The position numbers and the translations under genes are program-made. DNA of 64,000 bases from assembly GCA_964518905.1 (NCBI GenBank), contig CAZFJL010000021.1, positions 8,725 through 72,724 of the forward strand. Direction: 5' to 3'. Positions 18,023 through 27,135 of this stretch are shown piece after piece. Each line of letters starts with the position of its first letter. Positions within the stretch are counted from its first letter, which is position 1. Source of the stretch: RDYZ01 sp964518905 (GTDB lineage: Bacteria; Cyanobacteriota; Cyanobacteriia; Cyanobacteriales; Geitlerinemataceae). Under the pieces are notes generated by a model. That model was given only the letters and a program-made list of their open reading frames with translations. It had not been told where the DNA came from and searched no databases.

Positions 18023-18058
18023 GCCGATTTAGCCGATCTAGCCGATTTAGCCGACCTG
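18023..18058 (+). repeat. 9-bp tandem repeat before the YaaW-like start
   Basis: GCCGATYTA is repeated three times (18023, 18032 and 18041) and a fourth diverged unit follows. It lies directly upstream of the likely GTG start at 18070. This argues that translation does not begin further upstream. Confidence 0.75.
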
Positions 18059-18069
18059 GGGAAATACGC

Positions 18070-18912
18070 GTGGAAGATTTCAGAACCGCACTCGAACTCG
18101 CAACCGAAGAAGAACTACAGGATTTGACGCAGCTATTATTTCAGCCGCGTTTTAACCCACTCGACTATCTCAGTACGCCCCACCCGATCGAGATTCAAAG
18201 CCGTGATCGACGGCGCTGGCTCGATGACCTCGAAACCCGGTTTTGCTATCTCGCCGCCGATGGTGTGACCGTGCTACGCGGTCAGACGCGCAATTTGTCC
18301 TATCGCGATGTGTTGCTGCGGATTTGTCAGTATTTGCATGTGACCTACTCCGACGCGGCGAACACGATCGATATTGAAGCCGAGATCTTCCTACACCTCC
18401 TCGGCCAAGCCTGGAAACGCTTGCCGGGACGCGATCGCGCTGCCTTAACCCAACGCATTCAAACTGCTTTGAGCCAGTCAGACTATGCGCAGCCATTGCC
18501 GCTATCGGTACAGCGCGATCCGGTGCGCTGGTTGGTCGGTGGCGGTAGCGCGATCGCCGTGGGTTCGGTGATTAAACCGCTGGTCTTGAACCAAATCGCG
18601 CGACAGTTTGCGGTGCAGTTTGCGCGGCATCAGTTGGCGAAGGAAAGCCTGAAGGGGGGAGCGGCAGCGGCGACCCAGTTTCAGGGGTTCGTGGCGATGC
18701 AAATGGCGCGGCGGGGCATGGCGGTTAATACGGCGCGGTATGCGACGACGCGCACGGTATTCGCTGCGGTCGGCCCGTTGCTGTGGGCGTGGCTGTTTGC
18801 GGATATCGGCTGGCGGGCGGTCGCCACAAATTATGGTCGAATTATCCCGGCGGTATTTGCCCTAGCGCAGATTCGCCTTACGCGAGCAGAAACGTTGCAG
18901 TACGCCTCGTAA
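18070..18912 (+). CDS. YaaW/UPF0174-like family protein
   Basis: The product is 280 residues from a GTG at 18070, with GGGGA 8 nt upstream. An upstream ATG at 17947 would add Arg/Ser-rich residues encoded by a tandem repeat and is unlikely. The N-terminal half begins with a helical region (ELATEEELQDLTQLLFQPRF) and a conserved block (FNPLDYLSTPHPIEIQSRDR). The C-terminal half has glycine/alanine-rich hydrophobic stretches (VGGGSAIAVGSVIKPLVL) and ends with a conserved RIIPAVFALAQIRLTR. The family is widespread in cyanobacteria and of unknown function. The similarity to E. coli YaaW is by recollection of cyanobacterial annotations, not by a search. Confidence 0.7.
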   Translation: MEDFRTALELATEEELQDLTQLLFQPRFNPLDYLSTPHPIEIQSRDRRRWLDDLETRFCYLAADGVTVLRGQTRNLSYRDVLLRICQYLHVTYSDAANTIDIEAEIFLHLLGQAWKRLPGRDRAALTQRIQTALSQSDYAQPLPLSVQRDPVRWLVGGGSAIAVGSVIKPLVLNQIARQFAVQFARHQLAKESLKGGAAAATQFQGFVAMQMARRGMAVNTARYATTRTVFAAVGPLLWAWLFADIGWRAVATNYGRIIPAVFALAQIRLTRAETLQYAS

Positions 18913-18942
18913 ACGGGTTTCGCCTTAAGCGTTGCAGTACGC
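18893..18942 (+). repeat. Short duplication across the end of the YaaW-like gene
   Basis: CGTTGCAGTACGC appears at 18893-18905, overlapping the gene end, and again at 18930-18942. Each copy is preceded by TTCGCCTTA-like sequence. It looks like a local duplication of the 3' end. Confidence 0.6.
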
Positions 18943-19103
18943 ATCAGTTCAATTAAGGGATAAAAACGAGGCATTCTAACTCTGTTCTGCTTTCCCCAAA
19001 ACCGCGTTATTCGCTGCGCGAAGGCCACGCCCACGACTCCGCTCAACGCTCTCGGTCTGTTCCGAAAAGAATTGAACTCACTATCAGTCCCAGAAATCCG
19101 GAT

Positions 19104-19904
19104 TTAGACCGGCGATCGATCCTCTTCAATTTCGATCGCGACCGCTTCTTCCAAACCGTAGGGGATATCACCCCGCGAGACCTCGACGCCGTTGTTATTT
19201 TTACCCGCTAGCAAACGTTCAAGCGTGGGTCGTCGCTGCGTAGCATTTTCGTTGCGCGGGGGCGTGTCCGCTGGGCTGACAATGCCGCCGGAGATCAAAA
19301 TCTTAAATGCATCCTCGATCGAGACATCAACTTCGATCGCTTCGTCTTCCGGCACGATCGCGTACCAGCCCGTCGTGGGGTTCGGCGTCGTCGGAATGAA
19401 TACGCTCAACATCGGCGCGTCAATTTTAGCCTGAAGTTGCGTGGCGATCGTCCCCGTAACAAAGGCCAGCGCCCAAAGACCTTGGCGCGGATACTCGATC
19501 AGCACTACTCGGCGAAACTTGTTACCGCTGTCCTTCAGAAGCGTTGACAGCAGTTGCTTGAGGGTTTTGTAGATCGATCCAGCCAGCGGGATTGCCTGGA
19601 CGATATTTTCGCTGAGGTCAAACAGCCAGCGACCGACGATATTACGAGCCATCAGGCCGATCAGCAGGATGCTCAACAGGGGCACTGCCAAGCCCACCAC
19701 TAGGTTCAACACACTAACCAGTAGCGGATCAAAACCATCAAAGGGGTTGAGCTGCTTAGGAATGCGAGTCAGAAATTCAACCACCCAGCGAGAAATGGCG
19801 ACCGTCAGCCAAATGGTGGTCGCGAGGGGAATGATCAGGAGCAGACCCGCAATGAGGTCACTCTTGAGATCTTGTTTGATACGTTCGAGAAAGGGTTGGG
19901 TCAT
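19104..19904 (-). CDS. DUF502 family membrane protein
   Basis: The product is 266 residues from the ATG at 19904 (MTQPFLERIKQDLKSDLIAG). Two hydrophobic segments, near residues 18-40 and 62-88, are followed by a conserved soluble part. Typical DUF502 blocks are visible: IPLAGSIYKTLKQLLSTL, FRRVVLIEYPRQG, FIPTTPNPTTGW and ISGGIVSP. DUF502 proteins are found across bacteria and in plants (the LCV/COV family) and their molecular role is unsettled. The last 60 residues are variable and acidic. It is transcribed away from the preceding gene. Confidence 0.88.
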   Translation of the reverse strand: MTQPFLERIKQDLKSDLIAGLLLIIPLATTIWLTVAISRWVVEFLTRIPKQLNPFDGFDPLLVSVLNLVVGLAVPLLSILLIGLMARNIVGRWLFDLSENIVQAIPLAGSIYKTLKQLLSTLLKDSGNKFRRVVLIEYPRQGLWALAFVTGTIATQLQAKIDAPMLSVFIPTTPNPTTGWYAIVPEDEAIEVDVSIEDAFKILISGGIVSPADTPPRNENATQRRPTLERLLAGKNNNGVEVSRGDIPYGLEEAVAIEIEEDRSPV

Positions 19905-20290
19905 CGGGCCGGTTGCGATGCGATGGTTGTGTGATCTGTAGCTTGCGATCGAGCCAATCAATCAAGACTGAGAACAGACGACGGTGTGCTCTAGCTTTGC
20001 GCTTTTAAGATTTCGTCAAGTTCTTTAGTTGTAGCGTTCGTAAAGAATTGTTGCAAGATTGAGTGAGAGCCGATGGCCGTATGGGTGACCCGAAGCTAGA
20101 GGTGAACGATTTTTGCTGGCGTAGCGATCGCTCCTGCTTAACGGGATCACCCTCCCATTCTATGATCCCCAGGTTAATGGGTGTTGATCATGCTTGGGGA
20201 GAGGCCGCTCAATCCGGATATCGATGCGCCGATATCGATGCAGGATCGTCGTAATGACAGCCGAATCCAGATGTGTATCAAATCTAACAT
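19905..20290. other. 386-bp gap between DUF502 and ArnT-like genes
   Basis: No gene is supported. It holds a GATATCGATGC direct repeat with 14-bp spacing (20217 and 20231) and a loose hairpin around 20165-20203 (CCCCAGG...CTTGGGG). It presumably carries the end of the glycosyltransferase transcript and the DUF502 promoter. Confidence 0.45.
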
Positions 20291-22195
20291 CTAGAGTTCG
20301 CGATGCTGTATGCAGTTCTGCTGGGTTGGGTTTTGAGCTGAGGTTTGGGGCGGGGCTTGTATGCGGGCGAGGCGATACCGTTGGTGCTCGCTGATGGCGG
20401 TGAGGCGATCGGGGGGAAGTTCGAGTTCTTCCTGGCGTTTTTCATCGGTGATCAGTAGCGCGGAGGTATTGGGCGCTAGACAGTTCACCCAGTCACGTGT
20501 TGTTGAAATACGATCGAGGAAAACCACATGATCTCGCAGATAAAACACCAACGATGGTTTCTCAAAGCCCAGGAGCGCGACGGGTTCTTCGGGCTGGCGA
20601 ATCTCTTGGATTTGGCTAGCGATGTCGCGGATGGGCAGTTGACGTAGGCGATCGATCTCGTTCAGGAGCGGATTAAAGCTGACGATCGTAAACAAACAAA
20701 AGCCAATGATCTGGGCGCTACCGATCCAGGAACGACGACACCAGGCCACGATCGCGACAGCCAACGTAATCAACGCCAAGCCGATACCGACACTTTGGCA
20801 AACGCCCGATGCAATCAACTGGCGATTAATCTTCGGTACGGCGGGATCGTAGGTGTACCACAGGGGGATTGTCCAGAGGCCGATCGTCCAGATCAGCCAC
20901 AGCAGGATACTGGCTCCGTGCCCAACGTTTAGCCAGCGCGACGGCGATCGCGGTGCGTCGATTGCGGACGGATTAAGCGCGATCGAACTTTCGCCGAAGC
21001 TTGCATCGGCCAGGATGATCGCCACGAGGATCGCCCCGGCGGGCATCAGGGGCAGGACGTAGCTCGGTAGTTTCGTCACGGCCAGGGAGAAGAACAGGAA
21101 GATGCCAGCCAGCCAGCACAACGCAAATAGGGGGAGTTGCTGCGATCGCGAGGCGCGACGCCATGCCGCGAGACGCCAGGGGCGAAACCGGACGATCGCG
21201 GCGGGGAGATAGGCCGACCAGGGAAAGAAGCCAACGCCAATGACAATCACGTAAAAATACCAAGGGGCACTGTGGCGATTGACCACGCTGGTAAACCGGG
21301 CGACGTTGTGATATCCAAAAAAATTGTCGATATAGACCTGGCCATTTTCAGCAATCACCAGGGCAAACCACGGCACAACGATCGCCAAAAACAGCGGAAT
21401 TCCCCACCAAATCCCCATCGATCGCAGCGTTGATCGCAAACGTCCAACCAGTAGCAAAAACGGAATGATGATTAATCCCGGCAACGCAAGACCAACGGGG
21501 CCTTTCGTTAGCACGGCCAGCGCCAGGAGGACATAAAACAGCCCGAACCATGCACGCGCCGATCGCGGCGAAAAAGCCACCTGAGAACGTTCACTCGAAA
21601 ATCCCCCTCCCAATCCCCCAGACGCTCGATCGCCGCGCTGGATATCGTCCCATTCCAACGCGCGATACCCCATGAAAAACGCCAGCAGCGCCCCGCCCAT
21701 ACAGCCAGACAGCAGCATATCGGACACCCCCGTCCGCCCCCACACCAGGGTATGCAGGTTTAACACCGTAATCGCTCCAGCCAGACCACCCGCAAACCAG
21801 GGCTTGAGGTAGCCTTGGGGCGATCGCGATCGCGGCACACAGCGCACAATGACGAGACACACCAGCGCCATCAACCCGATCGCCGCGATCGCCGACGGAA
21901 GCCGCGTCATCCACTCATTCACGCCGACCAGACGATAGCCGATCGCCATCAGCCAATACACCAACGGCGGCTTATCAAAGCGGGTGACGTCGTTATAGTA
22001 GGGCGTGATCCAGTTGCCGGTTTCGACCATTTGCCGCGCAGCTTCGGCAAAGAGCGGCTCTGTTTCATCGATCAGGCCAATGCTGCCGAGGCGGTAGATC
22101 AAGGTGATCGCGGCGACGATCGCAAGGCCGATCACGGTGAGCAGAGCGGGAATCGAGGAAGTGGCCGAGGTGTGAGAAAAGGGCGAGCGGGTCAC
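20291..22195 (-). CDS. ArnT/PMT-like membrane glycosyltransferase (GT39/GT83)
   Basis: The product is 634 residues from a GTG at 22195 and has about a dozen predicted membrane helices. The first periplasmic loop carries the acidic signature of the family (LIDETEPLFAEAARQM) and the ArnT/PMT pattern RFDKPPLVYWLMA. The family transfers sugars from polyprenyl-phosphate donors to lipid or protein acceptors at the outer face of the membrane. The acceptor and sugar are unknown here. The C-terminal soluble part starts near residue 530. It is divergent from desA and is not obviously in an operon with a donor-synthesis gene. Confidence 0.85.
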   Translation of the reverse strand: MTRSPFSHTSATSSIPALLTVIGLAIVAAITLIYRLGSIGLIDETEPLFAEAARQMVETGNWITPYYNDVTRFDKPPLVYWLMAIGYRLVGVNEWMTRLPSAIAAIGLMALVCLVIVRCVPRSRSPQGYLKPWFAGGLAGAITVLNLHTLVWGRTGVSDMLLSGCMGGALLAFFMGYRALEWDDIQRGDRASGGLGGGFSSERSQVAFSPRSARAWFGLFYVLLALAVLTKGPVGLALPGLIIIPFLLLVGRLRSTLRSMGIWWGIPLFLAIVVPWFALVIAENGQVYIDNFFGYHNVARFTSVVNRHSAPWYFYVIVIGVGFFPWSAYLPAAIVRFRPWRLAAWRRASRSQQLPLFALCWLAGIFLFFSLAVTKLPSYVLPLMPAGAILVAIILADASFGESSIALNPSAIDAPRSPSRWLNVGHGASILLWLIWTIGLWTIPLWYTYDPAVPKINRQLIASGVCQSVGIGLALITLAVAIVAWCRRSWIGSAQIIGFCLFTIVSFNPLLNEIDRLRQLPIRDIASQIQEIRQPEEPVALLGFEKPSLVFYLRDHVVFLDRISTTRDWVNCLAPNTSALLITDEKRQEELELPPDRLTAISEHQRYRLARIQAPPQTSAQNPTQQNCIQHREL

Positions 22196-22674
22196 GGGGT
22201 AAAAAGAAAGGGTATTTAAGGATGGATTGATGCGGATAGATTATCGGCTATTGCGCGAATCCCGTGGATCTTTCAGGCGTGGAATGTATCGGTATTAAGT
22301 TCTAACGGCTTACGCTACCAGAGGTCGGCGTGCAATTTCAGCTTGAGGCTCGGCATAGCAGAGCAAGATCACGCGGAAGCGATCGCCACCTTCCACACTC
22401 TCGATCGCGCCGATCGCCAACCCTGGCAGGTATACCCCGATCGCCACATCTCCGCTCAAAACACACCCAAAATCACCAAAAACGACACTGTGTCGGGCGA
22501 TCCCCGATTTGTTCTCGCGCCGACAGGTTCGGATTCCGCGTGCTATAAATATGAGGGTTTTATCGCCTTTGTTTACAAAAGTTCATTCAGACCTCAGCGC
22601 CCGCCGTCGCGTTTCGGGCTCTGTCTGCGTGGCAACCGACAATTTTTTACGTACAAAGATACATTCCTTAACCT
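22196..22674. other. 479-bp divergent intergenic region before desA
   Basis: It contains the promoters of the ArnT-like gene and desA. No clean -10/-35 pair was found. A plus-strand stretch from about 22343 to 22460 has coding-like codon choice (IAEQDHAEAIATFHTLDRAD) but no good start and no recognised family. It may be a gene remnant. Confidence 0.4.
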
Positions 22675-23697
22675 ATGACAGTCGCACCCACCGCAGTACG
22701 ATCGGGTACAACGCTCGACCCGTCGCTGCGACTGAAAGACATCCTGCAAACCCTGCCAAAGTCTGTCTTTCAGAAAGATTCACGCAAGGCGTGGCTGGCC
22801 GTTGTGGCCAATATCACCTGCGTCTCGCTGGGCTTCCTCAGCATCGCCTACTCGCCGTGGTATCTGCTACCCTTCGCCTGGATTTTTACCGGTACGGCGC
22901 TAACGGGTTCCTTTGTGATTGGTCATGATTGCGGTCACCGATCGTTTTCCAACAACAATCGCATCAACGATTTCGTTGGCCACATGATGTTTCTGCCGCT
23001 GTTCTTCCCGTTCCACGGCTGGCGCATTCAGCACGACTATCACCACAAACACACCAACAAACACGGCGTTGATAATGCCTGGAATCCGTTCACCCCGGAT
23101 CAATTCCACTCCCAAAGCTCGACCCTACGTTTTATCTACACTTACGTGCGTGGTCGCTTTTGGTGGTTGGGCTCGATCGGTCACTGGATCACGAAACACT
23201 TTGACTGGAACGAATTTGAAGGTAAACAGCGCGAACAGGTACGTTTCTCGGCACTGTTCATGATCGCGGGCATGGCCATCATTCTTCCGACTCTGATCGC
23301 CACCACCGGCATTGTCGGCTTCTTCAAGTTTTGGGCGCTGCCGTGGCTGGTGTACCACTTCTGGATGAGCACCTTCACGATCGTCCACCACACCCTACCC
23401 GAAATCCCCTTCACGCCTGCTGAAAACTGGCACGAAGCGGGCGCACAGCTCACGGGGACGGTTCATTGCAACTACCCCAAGTGGGTCGAAGCGCTCTGCT
23501 TCGATATCAACGTTCACATCCCGCACCACATTTCGACCGGTATTCCCTGGTACAACCTGCGGAAGGCCCATGCTGCGATCCAAGAGAATTGGGGCGAGTA
23601 TACGGTCGAGCGTGATTTTTCCTGGGCGCTGATGAAGGAAATCACCGATGTGTGTCACGTCTATGATGATCGCTATCGCAATGTGCGCGATATCTAA
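22675..23697 (+). CDS. desA: Membrane fatty acid desaturase, delta-12 (DesA) type
   Basis: The product is 340 residues with three histidine boxes of membrane desaturases: HDCGH (residues near 84), HDYHH (near 120) and HIPHH (near 282). The second His-rich motif HHKHTNK, the block LVYHFWMSTFTIVHHT and NGTVHC-like TGTVHCNYPKWVE match cyanobacterial DesA. That enzyme introduces the delta-12 double bond into oleoyl chains of membrane glycerolipids using ferredoxin as donor. Several hydrophobic segments span the membrane. Desaturase genes of this kind are commonly cold-induced; nothing in this upstream region proves that. The start is the first ATG. Confidence 0.88.
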   Translation: MTVAPTAVRSGTTLDPSLRLKDILQTLPKSVFQKDSRKAWLAVVANITCVSLGFLSIAYSPWYLLPFAWIFTGTALTGSFVIGHDCGHRSFSNNNRINDFVGHMMFLPLFFPFHGWRIQHDYHHKHTNKHGVDNAWNPFTPDQFHSQSSTLRFIYTYVRGRFWWLGSIGHWITKHFDWNEFEGKQREQVRFSALFMIAGMAIILPTLIATTGIVGFFKFWALPWLVYHFWMSTFTIVHHTLPEIPFTPAENWHEAGAQLTGTVHCNYPKWVEALCFDINVHIPHHISTGIPWYNLRKAHAAIQENWGEYTVERDFSWALMKEITDVCHVYDDRYRNVRDI

Positions 23698-23712
23698 TCA
23701 CGCCATTCGAGT

Positions 23713-23749
23713 AGGGGGGGATGCGACAGGCAGCATTTCCCCCTTTTTT
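23713..23749 (+). terminator. Terminator of desA
   Basis: AGGGGGGGATGC pairs with GCATTTCCCCCT (two G-T wobbles, short loop) and is followed by a T-run on the plus strand, about 15 bp after the desA stop. Confidence 0.8.
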
Positions 23750-23781
23750 GTGTTGTGGAATGATTCAAACCAGATCATCAA

Positions 23782-24648
23782 TCAAGCCAAAAGCTGACGG
23801 ATCGAGGTTTCGACCTGTCCCGCGTAACCACTGCCAAACAGATTGAAATGGTTAAGCAGATGGTAGAGGTTGTACAAAATCTTGCGACGATCGTAGCCTT
23901 CATCCAGCGGCCATTCTTCGGTATAGCCCCGATAGAACGCGGGCGAAAAACCGCCGAATAATTCCGTCATCGCGATATCGGTTTCCCGATCGCCGTAGTA
24001 CGTCGCCGGGTCGAAAATCACCGGCACACCCTCGCGCGTCACGCCCGCATTCCCACCCCACAAATCGCCATGCACCAGCGACGGGATCGGCGTATGACCT
24101 TCGAGCAATTCCGGCACGCGATCGATCAGCTTCGCGCCCCCCTCAAACTGGCCGCCCTTTCTCGCCGCGAGTCGCAATTGGAACTCTAGGCGCTGGGTCG
24201 CGAAAAACTCAGGCCAATGCTCCGATCGGTCATTCATCTGCGGCGTCGAACCGATCGTATTGTGTCGCTCCCAACCAAAGCGATCGTTGCAGCCCTGACG
24301 GTGCATCTGCGCCAATTTTTGCCCCATTTCAAACGCGGCAGCATCGGTCGATCGTCGCCCGATATCGAGGTATTCCAGCACGATATAGGACGAGCTGCCC
24401 GCGATGCCCCAACAAATCGGCTCCGGCACGCGAATCGTTTGCGTCGCGTGCATTTGCTTTAAGCCCAACGCCTCCGCCTCGAACATCTCTAGGCATGTTT
24501 CGCGATTGGTTTTGACGAAAAAATGCCGATCGCGATCACTCAGTACGAAACTTTGGCTAATACATCCGCCCCCGATCGAACCGCGATCGTCGGGGCGAAA
24601 CGGGCGACCCGTAGCGGCACTGATTTTTTGAGAAATCGTATTCCACAT
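23782..24648 (-). CDS. Fructosamine/ketosamine-3-kinase family protein
   Basis: The product is 288 residues from the ATG at 24648; a GTG three codons upstream is possible. It has an aminoglycoside-phosphotransferase-like fold. Features are a glycine-rich segment (GSIGGGCISQSF), the lysine strand FFVKTN, the catalytic loop LVHGDLWGGN with Asp as base and Asn for Mg, and the DFG-equivalent VIFDPATYYGDRETD. The family phosphorylates fructosamines on glycated proteins so that they fall off. In bacteria some members act on ribulosamines. Length and motifs match the cyanobacterial homologues. The gene converges on desA across a terminator. Confidence 0.9.
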   Translation of the reverse strand: MWNTISQKISAATGRPFRPDDRGSIGGGCISQSFVLSDRDRHFFVKTNRETCLEMFEAEALGLKQMHATQTIRVPEPICWGIAGSSSYIVLEYLDIGRRSTDAAAFEMGQKLAQMHRQGCNDRFGWERHNTIGSTPQMNDRSEHWPEFFATQRLEFQLRLAARKGGQFEGGAKLIDRVPELLEGHTPIPSLVHGDLWGGNAGVTREGVPVIFDPATYYGDRETDIAMTELFGGFSPAFYRGYTEEWPLDEGYDRRKILYNLYHLLNHFNLFGSGYAGQVETSIRQLLA

Positions 24649-24847
24649 GGAGTTCACTTAGAGGCGAGTCATAAAAAAGATCGAAACCTGAATCGAGATC
24701 TGAAATAAACGCAAAAAAATATCCGATCTCATTGTAGGGGGGGATGAGATCAGACAGTTCAGCGCGATCAAACAACACGCTTTAAGTACATCGAACTAAC
24801 ACCAACTTGAGTTGAAGCCAGCTTAAGCAAACCAGCGCACGAAATGA

Positions 24848-25060
24848 TTAATCGATCGAAATCGCTTGGGGGCCAGTGGGCGGCGATGGCGGCGTCTGAT
24901 CATCATCCGAGGAGTTCGTCCCCGTCTGCTTATCGAGCCAGGTTTTAACCGGATCTTGAGCCAGATCGACGCCTAAAACTCCCGAAGCAAACCCACCAAA
25001 AAAGGCGACGGGTTCCGCGAGGAGTTCTTGGATAAATGGTTGAACTTCTTCAAAAAACAT
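24848..25060 (-). CDS. Small conserved cyanobacterial protein, unknown function
   Basis: The product is 70 residues: MFFEEVQPFIQELLAEPVAF, then GGFASGVLGVDLAQDPVKTW, and a Thr/Pro-rich tail. The pattern of an amphipathic helix, EPVAFFGGF and D/E-DPV-x-x-WL recurs, from memory, in short proteins across cyanobacteria without an assigned function. It has its own ATG and a plausible helix content, and its codon use fits the neighbours. It is not an obvious operon partner of the upstream or downstream genes. Confidence 0.65.
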   Translation of the reverse strand: MFFEEVQPFIQELLAEPVAFFGGFASGVLGVDLAQDPVKTWLDKQTGTNSSDDDQTPPSPPTGPQAISID

Positions 25061-25475
25061 AGAGCTTACTCCCGGACAGGCGGGGCATTATTGAACGTCA
25101 ACGTAGATTAGGCGTGAAACGATCGCAGTTATCGAGTGGACTCAATTGACCCAGTTGATCCCATCTATTCCAGGCCGACTAAGCCGGTCCTCGGAGATGG
25201 GCAACATCGCCACGAAAACGCCAACCGCACAGATGTAAACAGCGCCAAGACAAACTCGGCGGCGATCGTAACTTCACATATCGTTAAAATCCTAGCGTGC
25301 GATTTCCCTGGCGGCTACGTCCGGGCTGGAATCGACCCATCAGCGGATCAAATCGGCAGGACGCCTCTCGGGCGATCGGGGCGGTTCTTGCGACTGGTAT
25401 CCTGATCAAAGCATTGCTAATCTGTACGTTTGCTCGTTTATCGCTTCGTTTGTCACGCTGTAAAGCTAAAGGTTT
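25061..25475. other. 415-bp region upstream of ffh
   Basis: No supportable gene. A possible stem CCCATCT (25160) / AGATGGG (25195) encloses a GC-rich loop. I looked for the SRP RNA core (GGTCAGG..GGAAGGAAGCAGCC) near ffh and did not find it. Confidence 0.45.
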
Positions 25476-26939
25476 ATGTTTGACGCGCTCGCCGAGAATC
25501 TCGAAGATGCTTGGAAAAAGCTTCGAGGTCAGGACAAAATTTCCGAATCGAATATCCAAGACGCTCTAAAACAAGTTCGTCGGGCGCTGCTGAATGCCGA
25601 CGTGAACTTGCAAATCGTCAAGGAATTTGTTGCTGACGTCGAGAAAAAGGCGATCGGCGCGGAAGTGATCTCCGGCGTGCGTCCCGATCAGCAGTTCATC
25701 AAGATCGTCAACGATGAACTCGTCAGCCTGATGGGTGACAGCAACACGCCGCTGGCTCATGCCGATACCGCCCCGACGATCGTCTTGATGGCCGGTTTGC
25801 AAGGGACGGGTAAAACCACCGCTACGGCCAAGCTGGCACTCCACCTCAAAAAACAAAACCGATCGACCCTGCTCGTCGCCACCGACGTTTATCGTCCCGC
25901 CGCGATCGATCAGCTCAAAACCCTCGGCAAACAAATCGGCTCCCCGGTGTTTGAACTGGGAACCGACGCCAACCCAGTCGAGATCGCCCGCCAGGGTGTC
26001 GCCAAAGCGATCGCCGATGGCATCGACACCGTGATCATCGATACCGCCGGTCGCTTGCAGATCGACGAAGCGATGATGGACGAGCTGAAACAGGTGAAGG
26101 ACACCGTACAGCCCCACGATACGCTGCTGGTCGTCGATGCCATGACCGGCCAAGAGGCCGCGACCCTGACTCGCACGTTCCACGATCGCATCGGCATTAC
26201 CGGCGCGATCCTCACGAAGATGGACGGCGACAGTCGAGGCGGCGCGGCGCTCTCCGTGCGAGCGATTTCGGGCAAACCGATTAAATTCGTCGGGGTTGGC
26301 GAAAAGGTCGAGGCGCTTCAACCGTTCTATCCCGATCGGATGGCATCACGGATTCTCGGCATGGGCGACGTGCTCACCCTGGTGGAAAAAGCCGCCGAAG
26401 AGGTGGACTTTGCCGACGCGGCCAAAATGCAGGAGAAAATCCTCGAAGCGCGGTTTGACTTCGATGATTTCCTCAAGCAAACGAAGCTGATGAAAAATAT
26501 GGGTTCCCTGGCGGGAATCATGAAACTGATTCCCGGTATGGGAAACAAGCTGTCGGACGTGGATCTCGAAAAGGGCGAGAAGCAGCTCAAGCGCACCGAG
26601 GCGATGATCAACTCGATGACCCTCGCCGAGCGCAAAGATCCTGACCTGCTCGCCAGTTCGCCCAACCGTCGCCGCCGTATCGCCAAGGGGTCGGGTCATG
26701 CGGAGTCTGAGGTCGATAAGTTGATCAAGGATTTCACGCGGATGCGATCGATGATGAAGCAGATGGGGCAAGGGATGCCGGGAATGGGCGGCGGAATGCC
26801 GGGGATGGGCGGAATGCCGGGGATGGGCGGAATGCCGGGAATGGGCGGAATGCCGGGAATGGGCGCACCGGGTTATCGCGGCGGCGGCGGCAAGAAGAAG
26901 AAAAAGGACAAAAAGAAAAAGGGCTTCGGTCAGCTTTAG
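25476..26939 (+). CDS. ffh: Signal recognition particle protein Ffh (SRP54)
   Basis: The product is 487 residues. The N domain (ALKQVRRALLNADVNLQIVK) is followed by a GTPase domain with G1 GLQGTGKTTATAKLA, G3 DTAGRLQID and G4 TKMDGDSRGGAAL. The methionine-rich M domain starts near residue 330 (IPGMGNKLSD). Ffh with 4.5S RNA targets nascent membrane proteins to the translocon through FtsY. The C-terminal tail is a run of Met-Pro-Gly-Met-Gly-Gly repeats and then a Lys block, as in other cyanobacterial Ffh. The start ATG at 25476 matches the family N terminus (MFDALAENLEDAW). Confidence 0.96.
   Translation: MFDALAENLEDAWKKLRGQDKISESNIQDALKQVRRALLNADVNLQIVKEFVADVEKKAIGAEVISGVRPDQQFIKIVNDELVSLMGDSNTPLAHADTAPTIVLMAGLQGTGKTTATAKLALHLKKQNRSTLLVATDVYRPAAIDQLKTLGKQIGSPVFELGTDANPVEIARQGVAKAIADGIDTVIIDTAGRLQIDEAMMDELKQVKDTVQPHDTLLVVDAMTGQEAATLTRTFHDRIGITGAILTKMDGDSRGGAALSVRAISGKPIKFVGVGEKVEALQPFYPDRMASRILGMGDVLTLVEKAAEEVDFADAAKMQEKILEARFDFDDFLKQTKLMKNMGSLAGIMKLIPGMGNKLSDVDLEKGEKQLKRTEAMINSMTLAERKDPDLLASSPNRRRRIAKGSGHAESEVDKLIKDFTRMRSMMKQMGQGMPGMGGGMPGMGGMPGMGGMPGMGGMPGMGAPGYRGGGGKKKKKDKKKKGFGQL
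26775..26864 (+). repeat. 18-bp tandem repeat in the ffh tail
   Basis: ATGCCGGGRATGGGCGGA is repeated about five times in frame (first copy with a 3-bp insertion) and encodes (MPGMGG)n. It lies in the Ffh M-domain tail. Confidence 0.85.
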
Positions 26940-26965
26940 GGGCGATCGGTTGCCGAATCAAGGCT

Positions 26966-27055
26966 AAGGCTCAACTTCAAAGATAGATTTCAAAGATAGA
27001 TTCCAAAGATAAATTTCAATGAATTAGTTTCAATGAATTAATGAACTTGAGCCTT
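26966..27055 (+). repeat. 13-bp tandem repeats inside a long stem after ffh
   Basis: TTCAAAGATAGAT occurs at 26976 and 26989, with a diverged third copy at 27002. Two 14-bp units TTCAATGAATTARK follow (27015 and 27029). The array is enclosed by AAGGCTCAA (26966-26974) and TTGAGCCTT (27047-27055), which can pair. There is no T-run after the stem. Confidence 0.75.
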
Positions 27056-27135
27056 AACCGGTCGCGATCGCGGCCAACCAGAAAAATCGACTAAAATCGA
27101 CCCAGACTCCCTAACCACCATTTCAAAGGATCGTC

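Noticed and set aside
17947..18069. Upstream extension of the YaaW-like gene
   Set aside because: It is encoded by a 9-bp tandem repeat and is not family-like; the GTG at 18070 has a better RBS.
25061..25475. SRP RNA gene beside ffh
   Set aside because: The conserved GGAAGGAAGCAGCC core is not present in this gap.
25566..26321. 251-codon open frame on the minus strand opposite ffh
   Set aside because: It is antisense to the Ffh GTPase domain and shows only repetitive shadow composition.
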